Source: Salsipaludibacter sp963812245 (GTDB taxonomy: Bacteria > Actinomycetota > Nitriliruptoria > Nitriliruptorales > Nitriliruptoraceae). From it: a stretch of DNA of 64,000 nucleotides. The DNA lies in NCBI GenBank assembly GCA_963812245.1, contig CAWEUK010000002.1, positions 1,240,001 through 1,304,000 on the forward strand, written 5' to 3'. The position numbers and the translations under genes were made by a program. Below, piece by piece: positions 46,787 through 55,879 of this stretch (the first letter of the stretch is position 1; each line of letters starts with the position of its first letter). The notes under the pieces are model-generated. The model did not search any database, was not told the DNA's origin, and saw nothing but the letters and a program-made list of their open reading frames with translations.

Positions 46787-47782
46787 ATGGATTGGTCAAG
46801 CATCTTCACGAACGCAATCCTGGCGGGCATCTCGCGCGAGGCGGCCGTCTTCGCCATCGCCGCCGTCGGCCTCAACATCCACTTCGGCTACACCGGGCTG
46901 TTGAACTTCGGCCAGGTCGGCTTCATGGCCGTGGGTGCCTACGGCGTGGGCATCTCGATCACCCAGTACAACGCGCCGCCATGGCTGGCGTTCATCGTCG
47001 GGTTGCTGGCAGCGGTCCTCCTGGCATTGCTGCTCGGTGTGCCAACACTGCGCCTGCGAGCCGACTACCTGGCCATCGTCACGATCGCCGCCTCGGAGAT
47101 CATCCGATTGACATTCAGATCCGTGGCGCTGAGTGACTGGTCCGGGGGGTCCAACGGCATCAGTGGGTGGGCGGACGGCTTCTACGCCTGGAGTCCGTTC
47201 AATCCGTCGACCAGGTACGGCATCGGGACGATCAAGGTGTTCGGCAACCAGGCCTGGATCATGCTGTTGGGGTGGTCATTGGCGATCCTGGTGACCATCA
47301 TCACGTGGTTGCTGATGCGCAGTCCGTGGGGCCGCGTCCTCAAGGCCATTCGCGAGGACGAGGATGCCGTCCGCGCCCTGGGCAAGAACGCCTACTTCTA
47401 CAAGATGCAGAGCCTGGTGCTTGGTGGGGTGTTCGGTGGTCTTGCCGGGATCGTGTTGTCGGTCGGACAGTCGACCGTGCAACCCGACGCCTACTCACCA
47501 CCGGTGACGTTCTTCATCTGGACGGCACTCATCCTGGGTGGCGTCGGCAGGATCTGGTCACCGATCTTCGGTTCGATCGCGTTCTGGATGATCCTGTCGC
47601 TGTCGAACAACCTGCTGGAAGGTGGTGTCGATGCGGGCTACCTGCCGGCGGCACTGACTGCCGGCGTGCGCGGCGGTGCCGTGCGCTTCATCATCGTGGG
47701 TGCCGGTCTGGCCCTGCTGATGGCGTTCAGACCCCAGGGCATGTTCGGGGACCGCAACGAGATGATGTTGGAAGACCGATGA
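46787..47782 (+). CDS. livM: Branched-chain amino-acid permease LivM
   Basis: 331 aa multi-pass permease, three bases after livH. Typical stretches are AVGLNIHFGYTGLLNFGQVGFMAVGAY, LRADYLAIVTIAASEIIRL and the coupling loop SPWGRVLKAIREDEDAVRALGKN; it ends with FRPQGMFGDR. With LivH it forms the channel for amino acids delivered by the binding protein. Its stop overlaps livG (ATGA). Confidence 0.92.
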   Translation: MDWSSIFTNAILAGISREAAVFAIAAVGLNIHFGYTGLLNFGQVGFMAVGAYGVGISITQYNAPPWLAFIVGLLAAVLLALLLGVPTLRLRADYLAIVTIAASEIIRLTFRSVALSDWSGGSNGISGWADGFYAWSPFNPSTRYGIGTIKVFGNQAWIMLLGWSLAILVTIITWLLMRSPWGRVLKAIREDEDAVRALGKNAYFYKMQSLVLGGVFGGLAGIVLSVGQSTVQPDAYSPPVTFFIWTALILGGVGRIWSPIFGSIAFWMILSLSNNLLEGGVDAGYLPAALTAGVRGGAVRFIIVGAGLALLMAFRPQGMFGDRNEMMLEDR

Positions 47783-48798
47783 GCGACGCAACCAGTGACA
47801 CGATTGCCCCGCGCCAGGACGTCGGTGAGGTCGACCCGCAGCCCGGGTCGTCCAAGCCCGACCCGATCCTGAAGGTCGACACGATGCAGCGCCGCTTCGG
47901 CGGCCTCGTGGCCGTGGACGTCGACCACCTGGAGGTCCAACGCAACTGGATCACCGCCCTGATCGGTCCCAACGGCGCCGGCAAGACGACGTTCTTCAAC
48001 CTCCTGACCGGGTTCGACAAGCCCAACTCGGGCGTGGTCGAGTTCAACGGGAACCGCCTGCCCGAGAAGGTGTCGCCCGAGAAGTTGGCGAACGAGGGCA
48101 TGGTGCGCACGTTCCAGCTCACCAAGTCGCTGACTCGGCTGAGCGTGATCGAGAACATGCGCCTGGGTGCCCAGGGCCAGAAGGGTGAACGGTTCCTGCC
48201 GGCCCTGATCAAGCCCCTGTGGTCCGACCAGGAGGACGAGATCACCGGGCGGGCCGACGAACTGCTCGACCGGTTCAACATGGACCACATGCGCGAGGAG
48301 TTCGCAGGCACGCTCTCGGGTGGCCAGCGCAAGCTGTTGGAGATGGCACGATCGTTGATGACCCATCCCACCCTGGTGATGCTGGACGAACCGATGGCCG
48401 GCGTCAACCCGGCCTTGACCCAGACCTTGCTCGAGCACGTCAAGGACCTGCGCGACCAGGGCATGACGGTCATCTTCGTCGAGCACGACATGGACGTGGT
48501 CCACGAGATCGCGGACTGGGTCGTCGTGATGGCCGAGGGCCGGATCATCGCCGAGGGCACGCCCAAGGCCATCTCCAAGAACACGGCCGTCGTCGACGCC
48601 TACCTGGGCAGCCACCACGGTGACGACCTCGAGTTCGACGACGACGGCAACCCCATCTACGGGCGGCACCAGGCCACCCCGGAGGAGGCCGCGATCGCGG
48701 CCAGGGTGGATGCGAAGTTGGAGGCCGAGGAGCGTGCCCAACGCGAGGCCGCGAAACGTGACAGCGCTGGGCAGGACCAGGACGGAGGCACGGCATGA
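47779..48798 (+). CDS. livG: Branched-chain amino-acid transporter ATPase LivG
   Basis: 339 aa, longer than the usual 255-300 because of an N-terminal leader of about 30 residues and a C-terminal helical tail of about 55 (ATPEEAAIAARVDAKLEAEER) after the ATPase core. Walker A GPNGAGKTT, signature LSGGQRKLLE, Walker B LVMLDEPMAGVNP and switch His in VEHDMDVV. Overlaps both neighbours by four bases. Confidence 0.92.
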   Translation: MSDATSDTIAPRQDVGEVDPQPGSSKPDPILKVDTMQRRFGGLVAVDVDHLEVQRNWITALIGPNGAGKTTFFNLLTGFDKPNSGVVEFNGNRLPEKVSPEKLANEGMVRTFQLTKSLTRLSVIENMRLGAQGQKGERFLPALIKPLWSDQEDEITGRADELLDRFNMDHMREEFAGTLSGGQRKLLEMARSLMTHPTLVMLDEPMAGVNPALTQTLLEHVKDLRDQGMTVIFVEHDMDVVHEIADWVVVMAEGRIIAEGTPKAISKNTAVVDAYLGSHHGDDLEFDDDGNPIYGRHQATPEEAAIAARVDAKLEAEERAQREAAKRDSAGQDQDGGTA

Positions 48799-49565
48799 CC
48801 GACATGGAGACCGTCGCGGGTGGCGATGCCCGCCCCGACAGCGAGGTCATCATCAAGGTGGATGACATCACCGCGGGCTACGTGCCCGAGGTCGACATCC
48901 TGACTGGTTGTGAACTGACCCTCCACGAGGGGGAGATCGTCGGCATCGTCGGCCCCAACGGTGCCGGCAAGTCGACCCTGCTCAAGGCATTGTTCGGTCT
49001 GATCCCGATCAGGTCGGGCAGCGTGACCTATCGCGGGACCGACATCGGCGCCATGCCCGCCCACCAACTGGTCGAGATGGGCATCGGGTTCGTCCCCCAG
49101 ACCGAGAACGTGTTCCCCAGCCTCACCATCCGCGAGAACCTGCAGATGGGGTGCTACCTCGACCAGACCAAGTTCGACCGCCGCCTCAACGACATGGTCG
49201 ACACGTTCCCGCGACTGGGGGAACGCATCGACCAGCGTGCCGGCGCCCTGTCGGGTGGTGAACGCCAGATGCTGGCGATGAGCCGGGCCCTGATGATGGA
49301 GCCCGAGGTGCTGTTGATGGACGAGCCGTCAGCCGGCCTGTCACCCGACCTGCAGGACGGCGTGTTCATCAACGCCAAGAAGATCAACAAGGCGGGTGTG
49401 TCGATCATCATGGTCGAGCAGAACGCCCGTCGCTGCCTGCAGATCTGTGACCGCGGCTACGTCCTGGACCAGGGTCGCAACGCCTACACCGGCAAGGGCA
49501 AGGAACTCCTCGACGACCCCAAGGTCATCGAGCTGTACCTGGGCACGCTGGGACGAGCCGAGTAG
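48795..49565 (+). CDS. livF: Branched-chain amino-acid transporter ATPase LivF
   Basis: 256 aa. Walker A GPNGAGKST, Q-loop FVPQTENVFPSLT, signature LSGGERQMLAM, Walker B VLLMDEPSAGLSP and switch region VEQNARR. Pairs with LivG as the heterodimeric ATPase. Last gene of the operon, followed by a hairpin terminator. Confidence 0.93.
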   Translation: MTDMETVAGGDARPDSEVIIKVDDITAGYVPEVDILTGCELTLHEGEIVGIVGPNGAGKSTLLKALFGLIPIRSGSVTYRGTDIGAMPAHQLVEMGIGFVPQTENVFPSLTIRENLQMGCYLDQTKFDRRLNDMVDTFPRLGERIDQRAGALSGGERQMLAMSRALMMEPEVLLMDEPSAGLSPDLQDGVFINAKKINKAGVSIIMVEQNARRCLQICDRGYVLDQGRNAYTGKGKELLDDPKVIELYLGTLGRAE

Positions 49566-49604
49566 ACCGCCTCGGACCAGTGGCCACACGACGGGGACAC
49601 ACGA

Positions 49605-49629
49605 CGGGCCGGGTCAATGACCCGGCCCG
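49605..49629. terminator. 11-bp hairpin between livF and carD
   Basis: CGGGCCGGGTC (49605-49615) pairs with GACCCGGCCCG (49619-49629) around AAT. It lies between convergent genes and could stop both transcripts; no T-run on either side. Confidence 0.65.
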
Positions 49630-49652
49630 CGGCAATGATGACGCCACCCATG

Positions 49653-50162
49653 TCAGGCGGCGGCCTCCTCTGGGTTGGCATGCGCGTGCAGCGCTGCCTC
49701 CAGCAGTTCCTCGGCCCGGTCCTCGCCACCCTTGACCACTGCTGCCATCTCACCGTGCAGCATGCGGCGCGCGGTGCGGTGGATGCGCCGCTCGGCCGGC
49801 GACAGGCCCTTGCGTGCCAGTTTGTGGGTCAGGTCGCGCACGACCATCGCCAGTTGCATGGCGTCACCTGACCGCATCCGGGCCTGGTTGCGCTTGAGGC
49901 GACGTGACCAGTGGCCCTTCTGGGGGCTGGGCTCGTCACGCAGCACCGCGAGGACGTCGTCGAGGTGCTCACGTGACATGCACGGTCGGATCCCGATGTC
50001 CTCGATCTGTGAGACCGGGACCTTCACGGTCAGGTCGTTGATCGGTGACTGCAGCACCACGTACTGGACCTCTTCACCTCCGAAGGTCCGTTGCTCCAGG
50101 TCTTCGACCCTTGCGGCCCCGTGGTGGGGATGGATGACGGTGTCTCCGACGGTGAGTGACAA
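49653..50162 (-). CDS. carD: CarD-family transcription regulator
   Basis: 169 aa. TTG 50162 is preferred: GAGGAG lies seven bases upstream and the protein then begins LSLTVGDTVIHPHHGAARV as CarD does. The N-terminal Tudor-like RNA-polymerase-interaction domain (about 1-60) is followed by the helical DNA-binding domain (SRRLKRNQARMRSGDAMQLA, LARKGLSPAERRIHRTAR). CarD binds the RNA polymerase beta subunit and stabilises open promoter complexes, often at rRNA genes. The last 25 residues are acidic/alanine-rich. Confidence 0.9.
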   Translation of the reverse strand: MSLTVGDTVIHPHHGAARVEDLEQRTFGGEEVQYVVLQSPINDLTVKVPVSQIEDIGIRPCMSREHLDDVLAVLRDEPSPQKGHWSRRLKRNQARMRSGDAMQLAMVVRDLTHKLARKGLSPAERRIHRTARRMLHGEMAAVVKGGEDRAEELLEAALHAHANPEEAAA

Positions 50163-50470
50163 GCGCTCGCTCCTCGTGTTGGCCAGTGGGTGCCGACGTC
50201 GTGCAGTCGGCCCTCGGTGCAGGCAGTCGTCGTACTGGCGAACTGCCGGGGTGTACATGGTCGTCGCGGACCACGTGTTCGGACACAGCCCGAGGCCGAC
50301 TCTGGCAGGAGTGTGGTGGCGCCGGGCGGGGTGGTGACGAACCTGGCGGCGTGCCGTGGGCATGCCGCCGGACAATGGCCGATGGTACCGGGTGCTGCAC
50401 GGACTCGTGTGCCGTCCGTCAAGTCGCCGCGACGGGTTCGAGCCGCGATCCCGGGCCGACCGGCGGCCGA
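50163..50470. other. Intergenic region upstream of carD
   Basis: 308 bases with no credible coding sequence. A hairpin with 11-base arms (50345-50355 and 50359-50369, one G-T pair) lies about 100 bases past the PH/SHOCT gene stop and may terminate it. No clear carD promoter recognised. Confidence 0.4.
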
Positions 50471-51109
50471 TCAGCCTTCCATCAGACGTCGCTTCTGGGC
50501 GTTGAACTCCTCGTCGGTGAGGCTGCCCGCCACGTGCAGGGCGGCCAGTGACTCGAGTTGGGCAGCCACGTCGCGGGGCGCCGTCGAGTTGACCCGTGAG
50601 CCCTCGTGGCCCTTGCGATCCAACGCCACCGTGCGGTCTTCCCGCGCCCGGTAGATCTGCGACTGGAACTGTTCGGGTTCGGGGATGTCGGTCAGCCGAG
50701 ACTGACCGAGTGAACCGGCCGACTCGACCAGGACGTCGCCGTAGCGCAGCATCCGCTCGATCGCCCGCTGGCTGAACAGCACGTTGTTGATGCTCTCCAG
50801 CGGGATCTCGGTGCCGCCACGCGCAACTGCTCCCCGACGGACGATGATGCGCTCAGTGGTCAGGACGTAGTGGGTGAACCAGTACTCGATGACCTTCTTG
50901 GCCGAGAACACCACGATCAGCACCAGCGCGACGAGCCAGATCCACAGGGTGACCGACCACCCCTGGTTGGTCGCGAACCAGGTGGCGAGGCCGGCCAGGA
51001 CGGCCACGGCGATCGTGACGAAGATGGGCGTCAGCAGCACCTTCCAGTGGGGACGGAAGTCACGCAGGATCTCCTCGTCGTCGGTGAGCAGTTCGGGGTC
51101 GTATGCCAT
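50471..51109 (-). CDS. Bacterial PH-domain (bPH2/DUF304) membrane protein with SHOCT tail
   Basis: 212 aa. Two TM helices (about 25-45 and 52-72: LLTPIFVTIAVAVLAGLATW, LWIWLVALVLIVVFSAKKV) lead into a bPH2 domain (HYVLTTERIIVRRGAVARGG, EIPLESINNVLFSQRAIERML, YGDVLVESAG). A C-terminal SHOCT motif follows (LESLAALHVAGSLTDEEF, AQKRRLMEG). GGAG precedes ATG 51109. The cytoplasmic PH and SHOCT parts may bind partners at the membrane. Function unknown. Confidence 0.87.
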   Translation of the reverse strand: MAYDPELLTDDEEILRDFRPHWKVLLTPIFVTIAVAVLAGLATWFATNQGWSVTLWIWLVALVLIVVFSAKKVIEYWFTHYVLTTERIIVRRGAVARGGTEIPLESINNVLFSQRAIERMLRYGDVLVESAGSLGQSRLTDIPEPEQFQSQIYRAREDRTVALDRKGHEGSRVNSTAPRDVAAQLESLAALHVAGSLTDEEFNAQKRRLMEG

Positions 51110-51486
51110 GGGAGTCTCCTCGGGATGCGGTGCCCATCATGCCACCGCCAGGTCGATCCTGCCGCGCAATTGCCGTCGCTGCGCCCAGCGACCCGCCGCC
51201 GCAGCATCGACTGACCTGCCACCGGTGCCATGCGTCGTGCTACCCGGCCTGGCTCGACCGCGGGCAACAGGCCGGGATCAGGAACCCCGGCGGCCACCAC
51301 GATCGCCTCGGCTGCGCGTGGCAGGACATGCCCAGTGCGGCCCAGGTTGCGTGCTGTGAGCAGGTGTTGCCAATGTGGCCAGGCGGCCGCCTCCTAGCAC
51401 GAATTCTCCGGTTGTCCACGAGTTGCCGGCAGGTGTGCGCCCCTACCACAGCGGTGCACGATTTCCAAGCATTTCCAACCGGGGAC
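51110..51486. other. Intergenic region
   Basis: About 375 bases without a supported gene between the PH/SHOCT gene start and the putative ncRNA promoter. Short frames here lack conserved content or ribosome sites. Confidence 0.4.
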
Positions 51487-51517
51487 TGGACAAGCCAGGG
51501 GGGCGGTGGGCTAGTGT
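51487..51517 (+). promoter_or_regulatory. Putative promoter of the ncRNA
   Basis: TGGACA (51487-51492) and TAGTGT (51512-51517) are spaced by 19 bases, slightly long. The -10 matches the one before livH. Confidence 0.35.
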
Positions 51518-51523
51518 TCTGGG

Positions 51524-51923
51524 TGTTGGAAGTGGCAACACGACCGACACCGCGAGACCCGCGCAGGGTGCCTCGCAACCGGTGATCGAACCAACCGGCC
51601 TCGCCGGGCGGGACGGTCACCAACAACCAAACTTCACTGCGCTGGAGAGTGGTTGGCCGAACGACCGACTGGGGTGAAACCCAGGAGCGTCGGGAGGCAC
51701 GGTCGGGCTCACTGTGGGAGCCGATCGGCGAACGGACCCTCGGGTCTGGACGCGGATCGAATGGCCCACGACCAGCGACCTTCGGGTCAATGGAGAGCGC
51801 GATCGCGGCGACGCCAAGCTGTGGGTTGGCTCGCTCCCTCCGGGGAGCTTGAGACGACACACACGAAGCCGTCGTCGCCGGAGCCCCGGAATCGCTGAGA
51901 CGCGCCGGGGCTCCACCCTTTTG
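51524..51923 (+). ncRNA. Candidate structured non-coding RNA of about 400 nt
   Basis: No protein-coding gene fits this stretch, yet it is bounded by a putative promoter and a plus-strand terminator. It contains many short stem-loops: GTGTTG/CAACAC near the 5' end, CAACCA/TGGTTG, CTGGG/CCCAG, GGCTC/GAGCC, GACC-CTCG-GGTC, GACC-TTCG-GGTC, GCTCC/GGAGC and GACGAC/GTCGTC. TTCG tetraloops on the plus strand favour that orientation. The size is like RNase P RNA or tmRNA, but I found none of their conserved cores or an SRP RNA core. It may be a 6S/Ms1-like or new RNA. Boundaries are approximate. Confidence 0.45.
51880..51923 (+). terminator. Intrinsic terminator of the ncRNA
   Basis: GGAGCCCCGG (51880-51889) pairs perfectly with CCGGGGCTCC (51905-51914) around a 15-base loop, followed by ACCCTTTTG. 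The T-run is on the plus-strand side only. Confidence 0.6.
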
Positions 51924-51965
51924 TGTCACAGACCTTCACGCCCGGCACGGCGGTCTGCTGGCGGC

Positions 51966-53213
51966 TCAGCCCACCGCCACCGTGATCGTGTGGAGCAGCA
52001 GGCCGACCAGGCCACCGACGACGGTGCCGTTGATGCGGACGAACTGCAGGTCCCGGCCCAACCACAACTCCAGGCGCTCGCTGGTCTCGTCGGGGTCCCA
52101 GCGGTCGACGGTCGCCGCCACCAGCCCCGCGATCTCGTTGCGCGATTCGCGTGCCACTGCCGGTGCCGCGGCCGCCACCCAGTCGTTCACGCTGGCCCGC
52201 AGGGCCGCGTCATGGTGCAGGCGATCGGCCAACTCGCCCAGCCGTTCCTCGAGATTGCGTCGCAGCGGCGACGTCGGGTCCGTGGCTGACTGGCGGATCG
52301 ACGTGGCGATCTCCGCCCACGTCTGGGTCGCCCAGTCCAGCACCACGGGGTTGTCGGCCAGGTCGCGCAGCCGCTGCCGGACGGCGTCGGCGGCGGCGGG
52401 ATCCGATTGCAGTGTGGTGGCCAGTTCCCGCAATCGTTGGTCGATCACCGCTCGCACCGGGTGGTCGGGGTCATGCGCCACCTCGGTCAGGAACCTCGTC
52501 AGACCAGCCGCGGCGCGGTCGAACACCAGGTCGTCGAGGGCCGGTGGCACCCAGCGTGGGGATTCCTCGTAGAGCCGCCGCCGCAGCACCTTCTCGTTGT
52601 CGGCGATGGCGGCACGCACTCCCAGCAGGGCGGCGGTCAGCATGTCGTCGTGATGGCCGTCGCTGATCGCTGCATCCAGACCGCGCCCCGCCAGTTGCAC
52701 CGTGGGCACGCGGTCCAGCGTGCCCACGGCCGCCTCCACGATGCCGGCGCCGACCCGTTGCGCATCCAGGTCGTCCAGGAGCGTCGCGAGCACGTCGGCA
52801 AGTCGACTTGCCGTGTTCGCGGCGTTGTCGCCGGCGGCCAACCAGGTGCCGGCCCGCGTGGCGAGGTCCGCCGACTCGAGACGCTGCGCGAGATCGTCGG
52901 GATCGAGGAAGTTGTCAGCCACGAACGTGGCGAGGTTCGCGCCCAGTCCCTCCTTGGACCGCGGGATCACCGCCGTGTGTGGGATCGGGATGCCGAGCGG
53001 GTGGCGGAACAACGCCACCACCGCGAACCAGTCTGCGATGCCGCCGATCATCGCCGCCTCGGCGGTGGCGCGCACGAACCCGACCCACGTGGCATCGTCC
53101 ATCGCAAGGGTGGCGGCAAAGACCACGGTCACGAACGCCAGCAGCAGCGTGGCCCGACGCCGAGCGCCGATCAGTCCCGCGCGACGCGGGTCGCTGTCGG
53201 CATCCTCGACCAT
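51966..53213 (-). CDS. DUF445 family membrane protein
   Basis: 415 aa. ATG 53213 (VEDADSDPRRAG) precedes an N-terminal TM pair (ATLLLAFVTVVFAATLAM and the motif EAAMIGGIADWFAVVALFRHPLGIPIPHTAVIP, diagnostic for DUF445). Long helical and coiled-coil central domain; one C-terminal TM segment (GTVVGGLVGLLLHTITVAV). Members are bacterial membrane proteins of unknown function, possibly shaping or tethering membranes. Its stop lies 43 bases from the ncRNA terminator, convergent. Confidence 0.87.
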   Translation of the reverse strand: MVEDADSDPRRAGLIGARRRATLLLAFVTVVFAATLAMDDATWVGFVRATAEAAMIGGIADWFAVVALFRHPLGIPIPHTAVIPRSKEGLGANLATFVADNFLDPDDLAQRLESADLATRAGTWLAAGDNAANTASRLADVLATLLDDLDAQRVGAGIVEAAVGTLDRVPTVQLAGRGLDAAISDGHHDDMLTAALLGVRAAIADNEKVLRRRLYEESPRWVPPALDDLVFDRAAAGLTRFLTEVAHDPDHPVRAVIDQRLRELATTLQSDPAAADAVRQRLRDLADNPVVLDWATQTWAEIATSIRQSATDPTSPLRRNLEERLGELADRLHHDAALRASVNDWVAAAAPAVARESRNEIAGLVAATVDRWDPDETSERLELWLGRDLQFVRINGTVVGGLVGLLLHTITVAVG

Positions 53214-53330
53214 GCATGCTCCGTGACGTCGTGTGGTCGCGCCAGTGTGCCGGCAACCGGACGTGGACGTCGGCACGCCATCGGGTGGACGTGCACACGG
53301 CGAACGGCTGATCGTCCCGACATGACCCAT

Positions 53331-53336
53331 TAGGTT
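53331..53336 (+). promoter_or_regulatory. Putative -10 element TAGGTT for glgC-glgA
   Basis: TAGGTT lies 35 bases upstream of the glgC GTG, which has GGAAGG as ribosome site. Confidence 0.35.
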
Positions 53337-53371
53337 GCCAGTGTCGATGTACCCATCCGGAAGGTTCGTCC

Positions 53372-54604
53372 GTGCCGAATGTCTTCTCGATCGTGCTCGC
53401 AGGTGGCAAGGGAACGCGGCTGATGCCGCTGACGCTTGACCGCGCCAAGCCGGCAGTGCCGTTCGGCGGGCAGTACCGCCTCATCGACTTCGCCCTGTCG
53501 AACCTCGTCAACGGTGGCATGCGCCGCATCGCGGTGCTCACGCAGTACAAGAGCCACAGCCTCGACCGACACATCTCCGTCACCTGGCGCATGTCGCCGC
53601 TGACCGGTTCCTACGTCACCCCGGTGCCTGCCCAGATGCGCATGGGGCCTCACTGGTTCTCGGGTTCCGCCGACGCCATCTTCCAGAACCTCAACCTGAT
53701 CAAGGACGAACGACCCGACTACGTCATCGTGCTCGGTGCCGACCACATCTACCGCCTCGACCCGAGCCAACTGCTCGAGGCGCACATCGCGTCGGGTGCC
53801 GGGGTCACGGTCATGGGCATCCGGGTCCCGATCGAGGAGGCGTCCGCCTTCGGCGTGATCGAGACGGCCGCCGACGATCCGACCCGCATCACGGCGTTTC
53901 GTGAGAAGCCCGACGACCCGATCGGCCTGGCGGACGACCCGTCCCGGGTGTTCGCCTCGATGGGCAACTACATCTTCTCGACCGAGACCCTCGTGCGTGC
54001 GGTCACCCAGGATGCCGACCAGTCCGAATCCGCCCACGACATGGGCGGCAACATCGTCACCGACCTGGTCGCATCGGGTGAGGCCGCGGTCTACGACTTC
54101 TCTGGCCACGTGGTGCCCGGCGAGGCCGCCCGGGAACACGCCTACTGGCGTGACGTCGGATCGATCGACGCCTACTGGGAGGCCAACATGGACCTGATCC
54201 AGGTCGACCCCGCGTTCAACCTCTACAACGACAAGTGGCCGATCCTGACCTGGCAGAAGCCCCTGCCGCCAGCCAAACTCGTCCATGACGAGGACGGGCG
54301 TCGCGGACAGGCGGTCTCCTCGATGGTGTCACAGGGCGTGGTGCTGTCCGGTGGCTCGGTGCGCCGCTCGGTCCTGTCGCCCGGCGTGCGCGTGCACTCC
54401 TACGCCACGGTCGAGGACTCCGTCGTCCTGGACGGGGTCGACGTCGGTCGCGGGGCCGTGGTGCGCAATGCAATCCTGGACAAGGACGTCGTCGTCGAAC
54501 CCGGCGCCAGCATCGGCGTCGATCCCGAACGTGACCGCGAGCGATGGACGATGTCGGATGCCGGCGTCGTGGTGGTCGCCAAGGGTGAGCGGGTGACGGC
54601 ATGA
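53372..54604 (+). CDS. glgC: Glucose-1-phosphate adenylyltransferase
   Basis: 410 aa. Makes ADP-glucose from glucose 1-phosphate and ATP for glycogen or maltoside synthesis. Nucleotide motif LAGGKGTRLMPLT, substrate motifs FREKPDDP and HAYWRDVGSIDAYWEAN, and a left-handed beta-helix C-terminal domain (SVRRSVLSPGVRVHSY, LDGVDVGRGAVVRNAILD). GTG 53372. Overlaps glgA by ATGA, so supply and use of ADP-glucose are co-expressed. Confidence 0.94.
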   Translation: MPNVFSIVLAGGKGTRLMPLTLDRAKPAVPFGGQYRLIDFALSNLVNGGMRRIAVLTQYKSHSLDRHISVTWRMSPLTGSYVTPVPAQMRMGPHWFSGSADAIFQNLNLIKDERPDYVIVLGADHIYRLDPSQLLEAHIASGAGVTVMGIRVPIEEASAFGVIETAADDPTRITAFREKPDDPIGLADDPSRVFASMGNYIFSTETLVRAVTQDADQSESAHDMGGNIVTDLVASGEAAVYDFSGHVVPGEAAREHAYWRDVGSIDAYWEANMDLIQVDPAFNLYNDKWPILTWQKPLPPAKLVHDEDGRRGQAVSSMVSQGVVLSGGSVRRSVLSPGVRVHSYATVEDSVVLDGVDVGRGAVVRNAILDKDVVVEPGASIGVDPERDRERWTMSDAGVVVVAKGERVTA

Positions 54605-55833
54605 GTGGGGACCAGGGTGCAGCCACACCACATGTCGGCCTGTTCACGCGTGAGTACCCGCCCGACGTCTACGGCGGTGCCGGCGTGCACGTCGAGGAAC
54701 TGGCACGGGAACTGGCACGCCTGACCACGGTGAGCGTCGACTGCTGGGGTGACCCCCGACCGGCCGGGGATGCCGGCGATCCCATCGTGCGCGCCCACGA
54801 CGGCTGGGATGCCCTGGCGGGGTCGGCCCCGGAGTTGGCGGTCCTGCGAACCATGGCGATCAACCTGTCCATGACCGCGGCCAGCGACGATCTCGACGTC
54901 GTGCACAGCCACACCTGGTACGCCAACCTCGGCGGTCACCTCACGGCCATGGCCCGATCCATTCCCCACGTCGTCACCACGCACAGCCTCGAACCGCTGC
55001 GTCCGTGGAAGGCCGAGCAGTTGGGGGGTGGCTACGCGCTGTCGAGTTGGTGCGAACGGGAGGGCATCGAGGGTGCCGACGCGATCATCGCCGTGTCGGC
55101 GGGGATGCGCGACGACGTGCTGTCGTGCTACCCGGGCGTGGATCCCGACAAGCTGGTCGTCATCCACAACGGCATCGACACCGAGGTCCACTCACCCGAC
55201 CCGGACACCGATGTGCTCGCGGCGCACGGGCTCGATCCTGACGCGCCGATGGTCACCTTCGTCGGCCGCATCACCCGGCAGAAGGGGTTGCCGCACCTGT
55301 TGGACGCGGTGGATCATCTCGATCCGGGCGTCCAGGTCGTGCTGTGTGCCGGCTCGCCGGACACACCGGCGATCGGTGAGGAAGTCGCGGCTGCCGTCGA
55401 GCGGCTCCAGCAGGATCGTGGCAACGTCACCTGGATCAAGGAGATGTTGCCCAAGCCGCAGGTCGTCCAGTTGCTCACACACAGTGACGTGTTCGTCTGT
55501 CCGTCGATCTATGAACCCATGGGGATCGTCAACCTCGAGGCCATGGCCTGTGAGACTGCCGTCGTGGCCTCGGCCGTCGGGGGCATTCCCGAGGTCGTCG
55601 TCGATGGCGAGTGCGGGTTGCTGGTCGAGTTCGAACCCGGTGACGACGAGTACGGGAGCCCGCGGGACCCGGAGGGGTTCGCACGCGACTTCGCGGCGGC
55701 AATCACCGAACTGGTCGACGATTCGGAGCGGGCCAGCGCCATGGGCGTGGCGGGCCGTCAGCGTGCCATCGACTCGTTCAGTTGGTCGGCGATCGCCCAG
55801 CAGACCTTGGACCTGTACCGCTCGCTGCTGTGA
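54601..55833 (+). CDS. glgA: Actinobacterial-type glycogen synthase / ADP-glucose glucosyltransferase
   Basis: 410 aa GT-B fold, of the shorter actinobacterial type. N-domain start VGLFTREYPPDVYGGAGVHVEELA; donor-site motifs VTFVGRITRQKGLPHLLDAV and SIYEPMGIVNLEAMACETAVVASAVGGIPEVV. Members of this branch make linear glucan or, as GlgM, maltose 1-phosphate from ADP-glucose and glucose 1-phosphate; which is not decidable here. Coupled to glgC. Confidence 0.9.
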   Translation: MSGDQGAATPHVGLFTREYPPDVYGGAGVHVEELARELARLTTVSVDCWGDPRPAGDAGDPIVRAHDGWDALAGSAPELAVLRTMAINLSMTAASDDLDVVHSHTWYANLGGHLTAMARSIPHVVTTHSLEPLRPWKAEQLGGGYALSSWCEREGIEGADAIIAVSAGMRDDVLSCYPGVDPDKLVVIHNGIDTEVHSPDPDTDVLAAHGLDPDAPMVTFVGRITRQKGLPHLLDAVDHLDPGVQVVLCAGSPDTPAIGEEVAAAVERLQQDRGNVTWIKEMLPKPQVVQLLTHSDVFVCPSIYEPMGIVNLEAMACETAVVASAVGGIPEVVVDGECGLLVEFEPGDDEYGSPRDPEGFARDFAAAITELVDDSERASAMGVAGRQRAIDSFSWSAIAQQTLDLYRSLL

Positions 55834-55879
55834 CCGACGGGCGTGCTCGCGGGCGCCGCGCGTCGGTGGGCGGCGCCGG

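Noticed and set aside
50430..50465. tRNA T-arm-like sequence GGGTTCGAGCC
   Set aside because: No acceptor, D or anticodon arm can be folded around it.
51640..51790. Cobalamin-riboswitch-like string (GGGGTGAAACCC, later CACTGT)
   Set aside because: The rest of the B12 core is missing and no plus-strand gene follows before a terminator, so a riboswitch makes no sense here.
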